A stretch of 64,000 bases of DNA from Toxoplasma gondii ME49 (Eukaryota > Apicomplexa > Conoidasida > Eucoccidiorida > Sarcocystidae): assembly GCF_000006565.2 (NCBI RefSeq), contig NC_031475.1, positions 372,001-436,000 of the forward strand. Reading direction: 5' to 3'. The number at the start of each line of letters is the position of its first letter. Within the stretch, counting starts at the first letter, position 1. This document shows, one piece after another, positions 27,554 through 38,700 of this stretch. The notes beneath the pieces are model-generated. The model ran no database searches. It was given only the letters and a program-made list of their open reading frames with translations, and was not told where the DNA came from. The position numbers and the translations under genes were made by a program.

Positions 27554-28077
27554 AAATAGAACGAGGGAAACACATATACATAGATATATGGAAAAGAAGG
27601 AAATCTGCAGATGTGACCATGAAGCGATGTATCATCAACAGAATCCTGAAACATGCCGATCCACCAGCATTTTTTTATCGATTTTGACTTCTTTTTTGAA
27701 AGATCTTTTTATAGTAGGACTCGGATGATGAGAAGAGCCGTGTGTCGCGATATATGTGAAGGATCCTTCATACGGAGGGAGCTAAGTGAGAATGGACGAA
27801 CGTCGTAAACCTTCACCACAGTGGGAGGGGAACTCGTTTTCAGGCGAAAACCAGAGGCCGCTCTGGGGAATCAGAATTGAGAGGTCACCAGTTTTTCTTT
27901 CTTTCGAGCAACCTGGAAGGCAGAGGCCTTCCGAAACCTTCCATCTCCTACCATCTGCACGGTCGACCGATTGCGAGGTGGATAGTTGATGTGGACCCAG
28001 CGTCGTCGGCCTCTCTGACACAGATCCCAGCGGAAGCCGCGAGTCCTCCACCCCAAGACGGTCGGGGAGAGAAACAT
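25069..28077 (-). CDS. unrecognised 191-residue protein, five exons
   Basis: Not recognised. Exons 28077-27952, 27324-27169, 26547-26490, 26135-26022 and 25190-25069 join with consistent phase to 191 residues. Donors are GTAGGA, GTAGAG, GTGAGT and GTAAGG. The protein begins MFLSPTVLGWRTRGFRWDL and has a very basic first third. The middle holds YIDRLDPRLLPERLRKRLER and KLPWGQA, then a moderately hydrophobic stretch CQSIFFSAYAFSLLEAF that could be one membrane segment. A charged helix (EIEKLIPEIREAF, KAKLAEQEAQDKF) and the end SFPFTLKQR follow. No signal peptide is seen; the basic, tryptophan-rich start could suit a mitochondrial protein, but this is a guess. An earlier start is possible because an acceptor-like CCAG lies just before the first ATG. 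It is divergent from TRM7. Confidence 0.6.
25221..25233. repeat. dispersed palindrome variant (GGGTCCATACACC)
   Basis: Half-conserved copy of the GGTGTACATACACC element, in the last intron of the 191-residue gene. Confidence 0.4.
27443..27562. repeat. (TA)n microsatellite in intron 1 of the 191-aa gene
   Basis: Long TA run with TATG and GTTATA interruptions between the first two exons. Confidence 0.85.
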
Positions 28078-29599
28078 CTCTGGAAACAGCAAAGATTTTT
28101 CTCTCTGGAATTACTGCGTCTGCGCCATCTTGCTGCGGGAGCGATGGGATCTCCGTCCTCAGAGAAAAGTCCCTTCACTCCCGTCGTCGTTTTCCAGTGT
28201 AGGAGAGCAAAAAAGAGGCGTTCCCTTCCCTGCAGAGGCGATGCGGACGAACGGGGACGAGAAGGCTTTGAAGAAGAGGAACGGAGGGCCAAGAAGCAAG
28301 CGAGAAGAACCGAGAAAGAGGAGCTGAACGAAGAAGAACATACGGAAACAAGAGGGAAGAAGTGCAGCCGAGACGATCGTCGAGTCTCGAGGAGAGCAGA
28401 GAGACACCCGGCGCAGAGAGGTAGCGCAGACCTTGGTGCGTCGAGAAACGGAGGCAAGGAAAACAGACACCGCCTGAGTCACACAAAGAATATCAGAAGA
28501 CAGCGACAGAAGGATACTCTTTCGCGCTTTTCTCGTCCTGCACAGAAGTTGCAGAGGCTGCTGGCGAGTGTGTACAGACACCCAGAGAGGAAGTAAGCTC
28601 GCTCGCCGTCTGCAGGCACTCAGAGATGCTTTTCAGAGAAAACTCGTTTGAGATAAATTAGAAAAACGCTAGAAATACGGCGTGTGTTCCCCTGCATTTT
28701 TTTGTAAAGAAACGTTTCGCGACTTGATTCTCTCTCCTCAGGAAAAAGAGTCGTGACATTCCTGCATGCAAGAAAATTCGTGACACTCTTGCATGCACTG
28801 TGAGGGGAGGAACGATTTTTTTCAAAGCCTCAACATGAAACTATTTCTCAAAAGAGAAAACTGTTTTCTCGTATTCCTTTTTTGCGTATCTCGCTGGCAC
28901 CTGTCGTGGAGACAGTTGCCGCTTGTACGCTGTATATACACCTCACGGAGACGGCGCAGGGCCTCTTTGCGGTATGCACTGTCTCTTACTTGTGATTCTG
29001 TTTCTCTCCTTCGTTCTTCCTTTCTCGCTTCTGCGAACTTCTCAAATTCCCAGTCTGCTTCTGCATGCCCGAGGGGCTCTCACCTGAGTAGAAAATCTCC
29101 CATGTCTCCCTCCGTATTCCCCAAGCCGAACCGCCACAGATATCTATTTCTATACCTTGTCTACCGAAGTATGTATGTAGTTGCATACGTGTATTCGTGA
29201 CGAATATATTTAGCCTATACAGGTCTACTGTTGGAACGAATGAGAATACAGACATGTAAAGGTAGGAACTAATGGACTTCTATTAACGTGAGTCGGTCTC
29301 TCTCTGTGCGCGGCCTGTCTCTGTTTCTGTCTCTGTTCGTTTTCCTCTTTAAAAAAAGTGAACACTCTCAGTGTCTCTCCCTCTTTCGCCGTACCCCATC
29401 TTGCGTTCTTCTCCGTACATTAGCCGATGCACGCCGCGCGAGAGGGTGTGCAGCGATTGTTTTGAGAGTTTTCTCAGATCTCTTTTTTCAGGACTGTCTT
29501 TTTGCCACGAGTCTTTTCCTCACAGGTTTATGTTCTCTCTGGACTGGTTTTTTGCTCGATTGCCTTCGAGGAACGTTCTCGTTTTTCGATTCAGAGAAA
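28078..29599. other. divergent spacer between the 191-aa gene and TRM7
   Basis: It should contain both promoters. Minus-strand open frames at 28160-28580 look like leader rather than exon. Paired 20-base near-repeats ending in TGCATGCA stand at 28751 and 28778. A palindrome variant lies at 28569. The 300 bases before the TRM7 start are CT-rich leader in which the frame happens to stay open. Confidence 0.55.
28751..28797. promoter_or_regulatory. paired TGCATGCA-containing direct repeat
   Basis: TCGTGACATTCCTGCATGCA (28751-28770) recurs with two mismatches at 28778-28797, 27 bases apart, in the divergent promoter region. TGCATGC is a known over-represented promoter word and ApiAP2-type binding core in Toxoplasma. 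Here each core sits in a longer conserved 20-base context, which suggests a bipartite or dimer site. Confidence 0.45.
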
Positions 29600-30784
29600 A
29601 TGGGGAAGTTGTCCAAAGACAGGAGAGACATTTACTACAGACGAGCGAAAGAAGAGGGCTACCGGGCGCGATCTGCCTACAAGCTCCTGCAGCTCGACGA
29701 CGAACTTCACTTTCTCTCCCCTCCTTCTCTCTCCCGACGCCGCAGAGAAGGAAGAAACGCAAACGGAACATCTTCTCTAATCGAAGAAGAGACAGAAGAG
29801 AGAGAGACTCGAAACTGCGGAGACGGAAAGGCTTCTAGAAAAAACGCGGAGTCTCTGTGTTGCGAAGAAGAAGAGAGAGAAGAGGAAGAAAGAGAAGAAG
29901 AAGGAGAAGAAGAAGGAGAAGAAGGAGAAGAAGAAGATGTGTATCCTGTGAGAGCTGTCGATCTGTGTGCTGCACCTGGGAGTTGGTCCCAAGTACTGCG
30001 TCGTCGCTTGCGAGACAACTTTCGGCGCAAGCTGGCCCGGTACGAAAAGCAGGTTTCTGAACAAGCGAGAGACTCGGAAAACTCCCCTTCGTCGACCTCT
30101 TCTTCTTCTCTCTCTTCTCCTTCGTTGCGTCCACCGGCGCCTCCGTTGATTGTGGCAGTGGATCTCCAGGAGATGGCGCCGATCCCAGGCGTTCACGCAC
30201 TGCAGGCAGACATCACCCACGAGTCGACCGTGAAGGCGATTTTGGATTTCTTTGCGCAGCAGCCAGCGGACTTGGTGGTTTGCGACGGAGCGCCTGATGT
30301 GACAGGAATGCATGACATCGACGAGTTCATTCAGGCGCAGCTGCTCTTCGCGGCGCTCCGCGTTGCCTGCAAGGTTCTCAAGCCTGGCGGCGTCTTCGTC
30401 TGCAAAGCGTTTCGCGGCGAGCAGATTCCTCTGGTGTACGTACAGCTGAAGACGCTCTTCGCCGAGGTCCGCTGCTGCAAGCCGGCCGCAAGTCGAAACA
30501 GCAGCATCGAGGCTTTCCTCGTCTGCAAGGGATTCGAGCCACTGCCTGTCGGTCTCGACGCATGTATTGCCGCAGAGTCAGGAGACAACAACAGAGAACA
30601 AGACAGCGAACAAGAAGCAGCTCAGGGCTGTCTGGTTCCCTTTCTCTCCTGTGGGGATCTGGCGGGGTACGACGCCGACAGAAATTACCCTGTCGACGAC
30701 AGACATGTCTTCCTCCCTCCGACACAGCCCCCCGTCCACCCTCCGTACGAACAAGCTCTCCACTTGAAGAGAGGCTCAGCTTGA
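29600..30784 (+). CDS. TRM7: tRNA 2'-O-ribose methyltransferase, TRM7/FTSJ1 type
   Basis: S-adenosylmethionine-dependent enzyme methylating the anticodon loop ribose at positions 32 and 34 in yeast and human relatives, with partner subunits. It is a single exon of 394 residues. The start MGKLSKDRRDIYYRRAKEEG matches the family start exactly, which decides the ATG; the frame is open upstream into CT-rich leader. The K-D-K-E tetrad is visible: K28 in SAYKLLQL, D in VVCDGAPDVTG, K in FVCKAFRG, E in SSIEAFLVCKGF. Motif I is AVDLCAAPGSWSQVL. Two inserts interrupt the fold: about 75 residues, very glutamate-rich, between LDDELHF and motif I, and a serine-rich loop before PLIVAVDLQEMAPI. An rRNA-directed FtsJ role is less likely because of the short length and TRM7-like start. 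Divergent from the 191-residue gene, convergent with the COPI-associated gene. Confidence 0.94.
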   Translation: MGKLSKDRRDIYYRRAKEEGYRARSAYKLLQLDDELHFLSPPSLSRRRREGRNANGTSSLIEEETEERETRNCGDGKASRKNAESLCCEEEEREEEEREEEGEEEGEEGEEEDVYPVRAVDLCAAPGSWSQVLRRRLRDNFRRKLARYEKQVSEQARDSENSPSSTSSSSLSSPSLRPPAPPLIVAVDLQEMAPIPGVHALQADITHESTVKAILDFFAQQPADLVVCDGAPDVTGMHDIDEFIQAQLLFAALRVACKVLKPGGVFVCKAFRGEQIPLVYVQLKTLFAEVRCCKPAASRNSSIEAFLVCKGFEPLPVGLDACIAAESGDNNREQDSEQEAAQGCLVPFLSCGDLAGYDADRNYPVDDRHVFLPPTQPPVHPPYEQALHLKRGSA

Positions 30785-31353
30785 GCTGCCACTGCTGTCT
30801 GTCTCGATTCCGCCTCGTCTGTCGCCACCGATCCGGGTGGATATCTGTCTGTATCAAGTGAACCGGCATTTTATTGATATCTGTAGGTATGTGTCTGGTG
30901 TCAGTGGAATTCTTATCCCGACAGCTCCTTCAACGTGCCTTTCCATGTCTCTCTCCTTCTACATCTCTGCTGTGCCTGTGGTGACCAGCTGGAACGTTCT
31001 GCTTTTCTGTCTCTCTCCTGTCCGACGAGAGCGTCTGTCTCTGTGTCCCCAACACACATAACCGCAGGCTTCTCGAATTCCGTTTAAAAACCATCTGAAC
31101 TCTTCGCTTTTGTGTTTGCTTCGGCATGTTCGAGCACAAAAGGGTGAAGAAAGCCTTCCACTTCTTGGGCGAATTGCGACGAACTACGCAAACACCGTTC
31201 ATTGTCGCTCTTCCTCGGTTTCTGCATTTTTTATGTCTCTCGCCGCGATTCGAGGCGCTTGTGTTTTTCTCATCTCCTCTTTCTATTCTTTCGACATCTT
31301 CTCTCGCTTCGTCTTCTCACAGTGCAACGGGGACAGCCGCGGGGTGCTTGTCG

Positions 31354-31367
31354 GGTGTACATACACC
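31354..31367. repeat. dispersed palindromic element GGTGTACATACACC
   Basis: Identical over 14 bases to the 11057 copy, in a convergent 3' spacer. Confidence 0.6.
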
Positions 31368-31699
31368 AGACGCCGTCGCGGGTTCTCTTTTTTTCTCCTG
31401 CGAGCGAATCTGTGGCTTCTCCGTTCGCGAGGGCCTCAGCTTTCTCCCCTTCCAGGAAAAGCGTACTCCGTCAGTGTCATTCAAAGCTGTTCACTTTTCA
31501 GCGCCACGAGAGACGGACGGCGGCAGCATCACACTGCGATTTCTCAAATTGGAAGAAACATGAAAGTCAAGAAACTCGGTCCGGAAACGAAGTCACGCCG
31601 CCTGCCTCTCCCTGCAGCCACAAAAACGTTCGAGCAGAACGCAGCGACCGAGCGGCGCTCGCGAATCGGAGGAAAAAAACTCGCATGCCTCCTCCACTA

Positions 31700-31713
31700 G
31701 GTGTGCATACACC
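31700..31713. repeat. dispersed palindromic element GGTGTGCATACACC
   Basis: One-base variant of the palindrome, 346 bases from the 31354 copy; a further partial copy (ATGTCCATACACC) lies at 31902. Confidence 0.55.
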
Positions 31714-31969
31714 TGACGGGAGTGCGAGGGGTGTGGGGTCTGCCGGCACATCTGGACTTGGTCTCCATTTCTTGAACCGGAGACGCTAAAAAAAGAGAGG
31801 ACAGCCTTTGAAAAAACGCCTGAGACTGCGCCTCTGCGACACCGCGCTGTTGTTTTGAAAAGGGTAACCACCACCGACTACGTTGAAGACGAGACTTTCA
31901 GATGTCCATACACCTGGACTGAGAGAGGCCTGAAGATACGAGAACGCTGAGTTCGTCTCTGCAACTCCG

Positions 31970-34900
31970 CTAGTGCCTCGGAGATGTGAACAGCGCCGTG
32001 ACTTTCTCGAGGTTGTCTTTCATCGTCTCGTCTTCCACTGTCTTTTGGATGAAAATGCAGAGAAATCCTGTCGCAACGATAAACGAACCTGGAAGCAGGA
32101 AAGCAAACGCAACGGCTCAGTGCTCTCTCGCCTTCGCTTCCTGTCGCTGGCTCCCCACTCTCTTCGTTTCGCGCCTTTACTCCTTTCTCCTTGGCCTGGA
32201 GGAAGCTCCCTTCTCCGTTCGCACAGTTCCTTTTCTTCTCTGATGAAAGTACCTGGCGTCTGGCTCGCTGCTTCGTGTACCTACAGACGCCTTCTGCACC
32301 CTAGGGACCCCAGTGTCTTCAGTTTATCGGTTTTCGAGAGGATGCGCGCCCGCAGAAGAAACGCGCCTGAGACGAGATTCAGATCGACAAAAATCGACGT
32401 GTCTCTCTCTTTCTCCTCTAGATATGCCGGACTCTCGGCCAAAAAGAAGAAAGAAGTAGGGGAGAGCAGAATGTCACGTACCGGGGATTGTGTAAAGCGA
32501 GGCAACGCTGCGTAGAGCCAGGCTCACCAAACCTAGAGAGTAACGACAGAGAGAACGCGTTTTCATGAACTGAATTTGAGGTCGCCCCTCGCTTCCTTCG
32601 AGCGACTGGGCAGAGAAACATGCAAGAAGGAAACGCACTGTGCCGTCTCTTCAGCAGTCTTCGACGCATCTCAAACGCGGTTGAACGGTGACGAACAACG
32701 CCCCAGTCAGCGGTACGTACACTCGAAACCGCCAGGCCAAAAGACGAGTTCCTGCCGCTGAGTCAGCGGTACAAGTTCTGTGCGTTACATCCCTTGCAGA
32801 GGCTTGAAGATTCACAAAGGAAAAGTACCACAACTCAAGACAAGTCTACAAGCAAATGCGGAACGAACGGAGACGTCACAGCAGCCGCGAGTGTCAACGC
32901 ATCTCTCTCCAGCAAGGTGCCCAGATGTCCAAAATGCGCACAGGACCTCATACAAATCTGGTAGAAAATCTTGAAGAGAATGCACTACACCTACAAGTAT
33001 ATATAAAAATACATATCTATACATTCATATGTATATATATATATATATGTTTGTAGATATGTATATGAATATATTTAAGTACGTAGAAAATTAAATTTTC
33101 AGATAGTTAAGTACGGACATCCTTGAAGGTTGATCTGTTTAAATGTGTATTTGAATTTTTGGATATGTGTCTCTATGTGTGGGTGCACGAGGTGGAGAAC
33201 TGAAGGTGGATTACCGAAGTACATGTAGAAGAGACCTTTGTAGACAGGGTTGTCGAGAAAGGCACACTTTTCCAGGAGTTTTTTCTGGCAGGCAGAGAAC
33301 TGAGCAAAATGGCCTGCCTCGCGCAGGACGACAATCAGCCCCAGAAACCTGCAGAAAGCCTCGCAGACAAGAGACACCGGCTTTGGTCTGGAGGAAGGAA
33401 GGCGAGAGGAAAAAGGGCAAACGAATCTTCTCGGAGACAAAAAAAGGCTGCTGGAAACGACACCGCTGACAGGCAGGCAGTGGAAAGCGAAGAACGCTTG
33501 CGGACGTGTGATGAACAGGAGCACAGCCACAGGCAGAGCAACTCAGAATGTTCGGCAAAGAAACGCAAGAGGATTCGGTAAAACAAGGTTTGCTCACACA
33601 TGGGCACACCCGCATAGACGCATATGCATATATAGTTTCATATACATGCATATATCTATCTAGATTATATAAATAATATATGTAAAATAGAGATATACAT
33701 CTGTGCGAGCGATCCTCGATGTGGACAGGTCCAACATGCATGCAGCTCCAGCAGAAGCGTAGACATGTCTACATGCATGTATCCTTGGTCGTGCATAGCC
33801 GGACAAGGAGTCCGCGGTTCGCATGGCAGAGTTCTCCACTCACGCTTGGGCAACAGCCAATGCGTAGGTCGCAGGGTCGATGAGGAAGTGCATGACGTCA
33901 GATGCCGCGAGAAAAGATGTCCCCGCATTCATCAAGCCTCCGACGAGGCAAAGAAATCGGAGGAAATTCGGAGCTAGAAAACACAAAAGATTCCGTCACA
34001 CACGTTTAAAAGAACTTGAAATCATCGCCACTCTTTGTGCCTGCGTTTACTTCTTACTTATTAGCATGCATGTTCTCAAGTCAACATTATTTGATTCGAT
34101 ATACACATATTTTTACACAGACGTCCGGTTTGGAGTTTTGACATATATATATATATATATATATCGAATCAAATTTGTTTAGTTGCACCTCCATATACAT
34201 GTGGACGTATAACTGGAGAGGCTTGTCAGTGTTCAAGTTTGTGCATAACTTTATATGTGGGGACTCGCAAAGGAAAACGCCTCTCATCCTTTTACGACTT
34301 GGATGCTCGAGACCTACAGAGGAAAAGGACTGGGTGCGTGTACAGCAGGGAACAGGCAATCGGACGCATGTGCAGGTGAACACAAACATGCATGCATGTA
34401 TTTCTATATACATGCATATATATACATTTATATACATATATAAATATATACATGTATATGTATATCTCTGGATATCTGTACACAGAGGCGGACATGTGGA
34501 TATAACTCAACGCGTGTGAAACGAAGACGTTCACGACCGCAAGAGGAGACAGCAGGAAGTCGGTCGAAAAAAGGCTCTTTCTGTAGAGAGCACGCTTGCA
34601 GATGTTTCGCTTGGGTGTCCAGACACCGCAACACAGGTGACCTGCAGATGGAGAGCGAGAAAGAAGAGAGAAGTCCGGCAAAGAGAGAGGCAGTCGCGCT
34701 CTTGAGAGCGAGAGAGCCGCATTCTCCTCGCGAAATGCGGCGAGCAAGACGGCAGAGGGACAGGTAGAAGACGATTCAAAACCATACGCTCTTCTCGACT
34801 GTTCCCACAGACGTTCCGGTTCCGCATGCCCCCGCTTTCTTTCCTTGTTCGCTCCCCCGCCCATCCGACGCTTCCTTCTCTCCTGTCTGGCCTCTTCCTC

Positions 34901-35773
34901 ACGTATGAGAGGTTTCGGATTGACCTCTACCGCGTTTCCTGCTCTCTCGTCTAAAGCGATCGTCTTCAGGTGGCGGGATGCGCCAACTGGGCATTTTCGG
35001 ACTGTCTTTCGTGATCCTCATGTCAAAAAATGCGCAGATCCCAGTGGCCTCCAGCTTCTTTGTGTCTCTGGAAAGACAAGGTGGGCGCCAGGCGGTTTGC
35101 AGCGCCGCCTTCGCATCCTCTCTCTCCCCTCTATTCCCCGTTGTGTTTCCTCTCTCTGTCTTTGCGCAGTACAACAGACGCTTGCACCTTCCCCTTCCAC
35201 GCACGCGCCCTGTCGCCAAGTACAGAGCCTGTTCGTTCCCCCTCTGGGAGCTCTGGAGAGGCAGGCGGAGCCAGCACAGAGGTCTTTTCCGGCGGCTTCC
35301 AAGTTTCGCCAAAGTCGTCGACCGTGTTTTCCCTGGACGCGGAGATTCGCAGACTTACTTTCTTTCTTGCCGGACGTCTCGCTGCCGTCGATGCCTCCTC
35401 TCAAGCTCTCGTCGCTGCGGTTTCGCGCGACGTCTTCCGAGCCGGCACGGTCGCTCACGGCGTCGATGGAAGTTCGCACAAGAGGCGGAGTTGGAGAAAC
35501 AGAAGCTCGCGAAATGACCCACTTGGGGTGTGAAGCCGCAGATCCAGGAGCAGCCTGCAGCGCAGGCATGGCTGAAGCGGCTCGATGAGAACGCATGCTG
35601 TCGTCCGACGCCTTCTGCGCATGCAGGCGCGGACCTCCCCCTACACTCGCGCTCCGAGGCGCAGCGTAGTGCACTGCTGAAAACGGAGACGAAGCCGCAG
35701 CGGAGAGATACGGAGAGACGCTCTGCGGCGCTGAAAACACCAAGGGAGAACGGTGCTCCTCCGGAGTCGACAT
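31970..35773 (-). CDS. COPI-associated / TVP15-like Golgi membrane protein, five exons
   Basis: Member of the COPI-associated protein family, small four-span membrane proteins of the Golgi and vesicle system. Exons 35773-35359, 33973-33844, 33348-33215, 32532-32482 and 32088-31970 give 282 residues with every phase matching. Residues 1-138 are a serine/alanine-rich cytosolic tail. Membrane part: PNFLRFLCLVGGLMNAG, then DPATYALAVAQAFLGLIVVL, the family-like turn CAFLDNPVYKGLFYMYFG, LVSLALRSVASLYTIPG, and FIVATGFLCIFI. A charged tail follows, ending TALFTSPRH. The exon 1 donor is a perfect GTAAGT. The pattern of a first-span LRFL, a mid LEK-F...GLFYMYFG and a last span is the basis for the family call. 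The long N-terminal tail is unusual, as relatives are about 130-170 residues. Shared promoter spacer with DHX16. Confidence 0.75.
34089..34174. repeat. 86-bp inverted-repeat element with 15-bp arms
   Basis: ATTTGATTCGATATA at 34089-34103 is matched by its exact reverse complement at 34160-34174. The interior is 56 bases ending in a TA run. It lies in intron 1 of the COPI-associated gene. It could be a tiny MITE-like insertion or a foldback. No clear target-site duplication is seen. Confidence 0.55.
34614..34627. repeat. dispersed palindrome variant GGTGTCCAGACACC
   Basis: Perfect seven-base arms GGTGTCC and reverse-complementary-like GACACC, in intron 1 of the COPI-associated gene. Shares the GGTGT...ACACC frame of the other copies with a different centre. 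Confidence 0.5.
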
Positions 35774-38700
35774 GGTGCGGGAGAGAGGAAAAAAAGGAAA
35801 AACGAAAAAAGAAAAGAAGAGGGAAAAACGAAAACGCGAACGAAAAGGAAAAGAGAAAAAAAAGGAAAAAAAGGAGAAAGAAGACAAGCGGGGCAAAGGG
35901 AGAGGGGAGGAGGAGAGAAAAAATGTGAGGTGTGAAGACGAACGCGAAGCGAGGCGTGTGTATGCAAAGATGATGGATCTGTGAAGAGAGAAAAAACGAG
36001 AAAAGAAGCAAAGACGGCAAGCTGTGGGGGATACACCTCGTGATGGTGACAGGCAAACGACAAAGACACGGAGGGAGGACGACAAAAACAAAGTGCGTTT
36101 TGGCTTGGAGAAAGAAGTTCCAGCAACTGAAGGAAGAGCCGCAGGTCCCAAAGAACGCGGCGAAAGAAATGACGCAACGAGAGAAAGAAAGAGGCTCGTG
36201 CTCTTCAAACACAGCGTCCTCAGCTTTCTCTCTGTTGTGACTGGAAATGCATCCGAAGAAGACTCCGCAAGGCTCGGCACTCTCGAAAGAAGGAACCTTG
36301 TCACTACGAGTAGTGATGGTACAGCGGAAGTCCAGATCTGAGGCCTGGAAACCAAATTCCCGAGGCCTTCAGTGTCGCATGAGGACGTAGAACTCGACGC
36401 TGTGGGCCAAGTTGAGTCGTTTTCAGATACGCAGAGGACAGCTGGAGGAGAGGGCAAGAAAAACGGGGAGAACGACGTTCAAGAGAACGAAGAGGAAGTA
36501 AGGAAGTCGCCGAGTCACGAGAGCTTCAGCTGCTTCGGAGTCCTGAGCATGACATTCCGAGCAACAGCTGCAACAAAAAGGACGGACAGAACTGATTCCG
36601 GAAGCCAAGTAGCGGGTCGTTCTGTGTTGCAGAGTGTTCTCGTCTCAACAAAGGAAAGAAAAAAGAGAGTTTCGAGAGCGAAGAGCTGAAATTGCCGCGG
36701 GCAAAGAAGCCAGCCAGTCGAGTCCAGGGAAAAAGCTCGCGCGCAAGTAGCGGTCGGATTTTTCAGGTATGCATACCCTCTCGAGAAGGCGTCCAGCTTT
36801 TTCGCCTCCGACAAAATTTCGTGTGTGTCAAGAAAATAGAGTTTTCCACCTTTTCCGCGATGTACGCTGCGCTTTGTTTCGCGAAAATAAAACGGGGGGG
36901 AAAAGAAAGGGTCGTCACCGCGCCAGACAACGCGCCTGTCTTGCAAGGAGAAAACCGCTCGCTGGGCGGGGCACTCAGAAGGCGCTTTTCGCGTTCTTTG
37001 CCTCAGTTCTCAGATGTTTTCCGGTGAAAAAAATCGACGCTCGCTCCACTCACGTATCTCAGGCTTCTGCAAAAGCAAAGGCCTCGGCAGGCTCGTCTAC
37101 GCAGGCAAATGCTAGCTTTTAAGGTTCGGAACACAGACGTCCACAGACTGCCTATGGAGAGCCGCGGCAAGACACGACACCAGCTGTTTTCTCGCTGGAT
37201 AAAAGATCTCGCTGAGAAAGAAACGACGCACTGCTCCTCAGTCCTCGCCTACATAAAAGCGTTCGTGCCGTTGAAGTTCGCTGAAATGGAAAGAGGCTGA
37301 TTTTCTTCTGGGGGACCCAGATGCAGTGCCGGAGTGACAGGACGAAGACCCCAGTACTTGGTTTTCCTCGAAACGAAAGAGAGAGCGAAGGCGTTGTCTC
37401 TCACTGCAGTTGAAAGCGTACTTCAATCGAAAGTCGACACAAGGACAAGTGAGAAGGAGGACGCAAGTGAAAGAGCGTGGAGGAACGAATTCTCCTTGTC
37501 GTTCTGTCTCGCGGAAGAACACTACAGCTTCCCGCGCGTCTTCCAGAACTCTCGGTGCATACGTTTTTCAATTGCAACGATCGAAACATAAACAGAGAAC
37601 GTAAAAAAACCAAAAAGGATACGCACATAAAGGTCTACGTCTGCATATTTCGGGCATATATGCATTCATCCAAACAAGGCATATACATACATAAATATAT
37701 ATATATATATAGATATATATAGATAGATATAGATATGGGTGTGGAAGAGACAGCGTAGTAAGTTTGACAGGTGTGAAAGAGCTGCACTTTTGAGAGTCGA
37801 GAAAAGAATGTACAAGCTGCATGCTCGAGTCTGTCTGAGTTGAGAGCTATGGCAGTCGGTTTCCTCGACGAGGTGACAACAAAGTCCCGGTCAAGCTGAG
37901 GGCCGTGTGGGTGCACAAGAGGGAGGAAAGAGTTTCTCCGTCAATTCTCTCTGGGTCGATTGGAAAAACGAGGGAATGCAGGCTGTGTCTTTCGTCTTCT
38001 CTCTCTGTTTGTCATCTTTTCTCTCCTTCTCTGTTCCTGATTGGCCTGCTCTGTCTGCCACTCGGAGATCCCCGTCAGTCTCTGTGTCTCTTGTTCCCTA
38101 TTTTTCTCCCTCGAAGCGTTTGCCATTCCTGCAGAGGAGAGAGAGGCGATTCTCTGTGGAGTTCAAAGTACGCCATTCAAAAACCGGAGTTTCACAGCGG
38201 TTGTCTCCTGCCTTCTTGATCTAGGATTGCTGATTTCCGCATCAGGTCCTGGCAACGCTGCAAATTTGAGGCTGCGAATTCGCCGGTGCATTCCACTCCG
38301 AACCGTCCAAGACGAGACACCAAAAAAGTGAAATGTTAGGCCAGGGTGAACGAGGACTTCTCGTTTCCCTCTCGTTGTCAGATGTACTCGGGAAATCCTT
38401 TCTTCAGCGCCAAGCATGCAAAAATGGTATCCATCCTTCGCGACAGATCCGTCATCTGAGCTCTTTAGTTGCAGTGTTTTCATGAGACGATGCGGCTTTG
38501 ATAAACGGGCAGGCGTACTTTGAAAACTACTTCAAATCTTGACAGTCGTGTACTCCACTGCGTTGCTTCGGTGTGCGAGACATGACAAGTGACTGTTACT
38601 CTTTGGCGCTAATTGCCCGTTGCGCGACCGCTCTGCTACTCCGCAAGAAATCGCAAAAACGAGCCTTGAGAGGACTGTGATCTTCTGTAAGAAGGAGACA

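Larger units (their letters stand above)
30785..31969. other. convergent spacer between TRM7 and the COPI-associated gene
   Basis: It holds the two 3' ends. No exon is supported; the overlapping plus-strand frames at 31110-31790 share no motif. Three copies of the dispersed palindrome fall here, at 31354-31367, 31700-31713 and 31902-31914. Confidence 0.55.

Noticed and set aside
29288..29599. upstream in-frame extension of TRM7 that looks like a signal sequence
   Set aside because: CT-rich leader gives artefactual F/L/S residues; the conserved family start is at 29600 and the enzyme is cytosolic in relatives.
35018..36457. 479-codon minus-strand open frame
   Set aside because: Only 35773-35359 is used as exon 1 of the COPI-associated gene. 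Upstream is leader and downstream is intron after a perfect GTAAGT donor.
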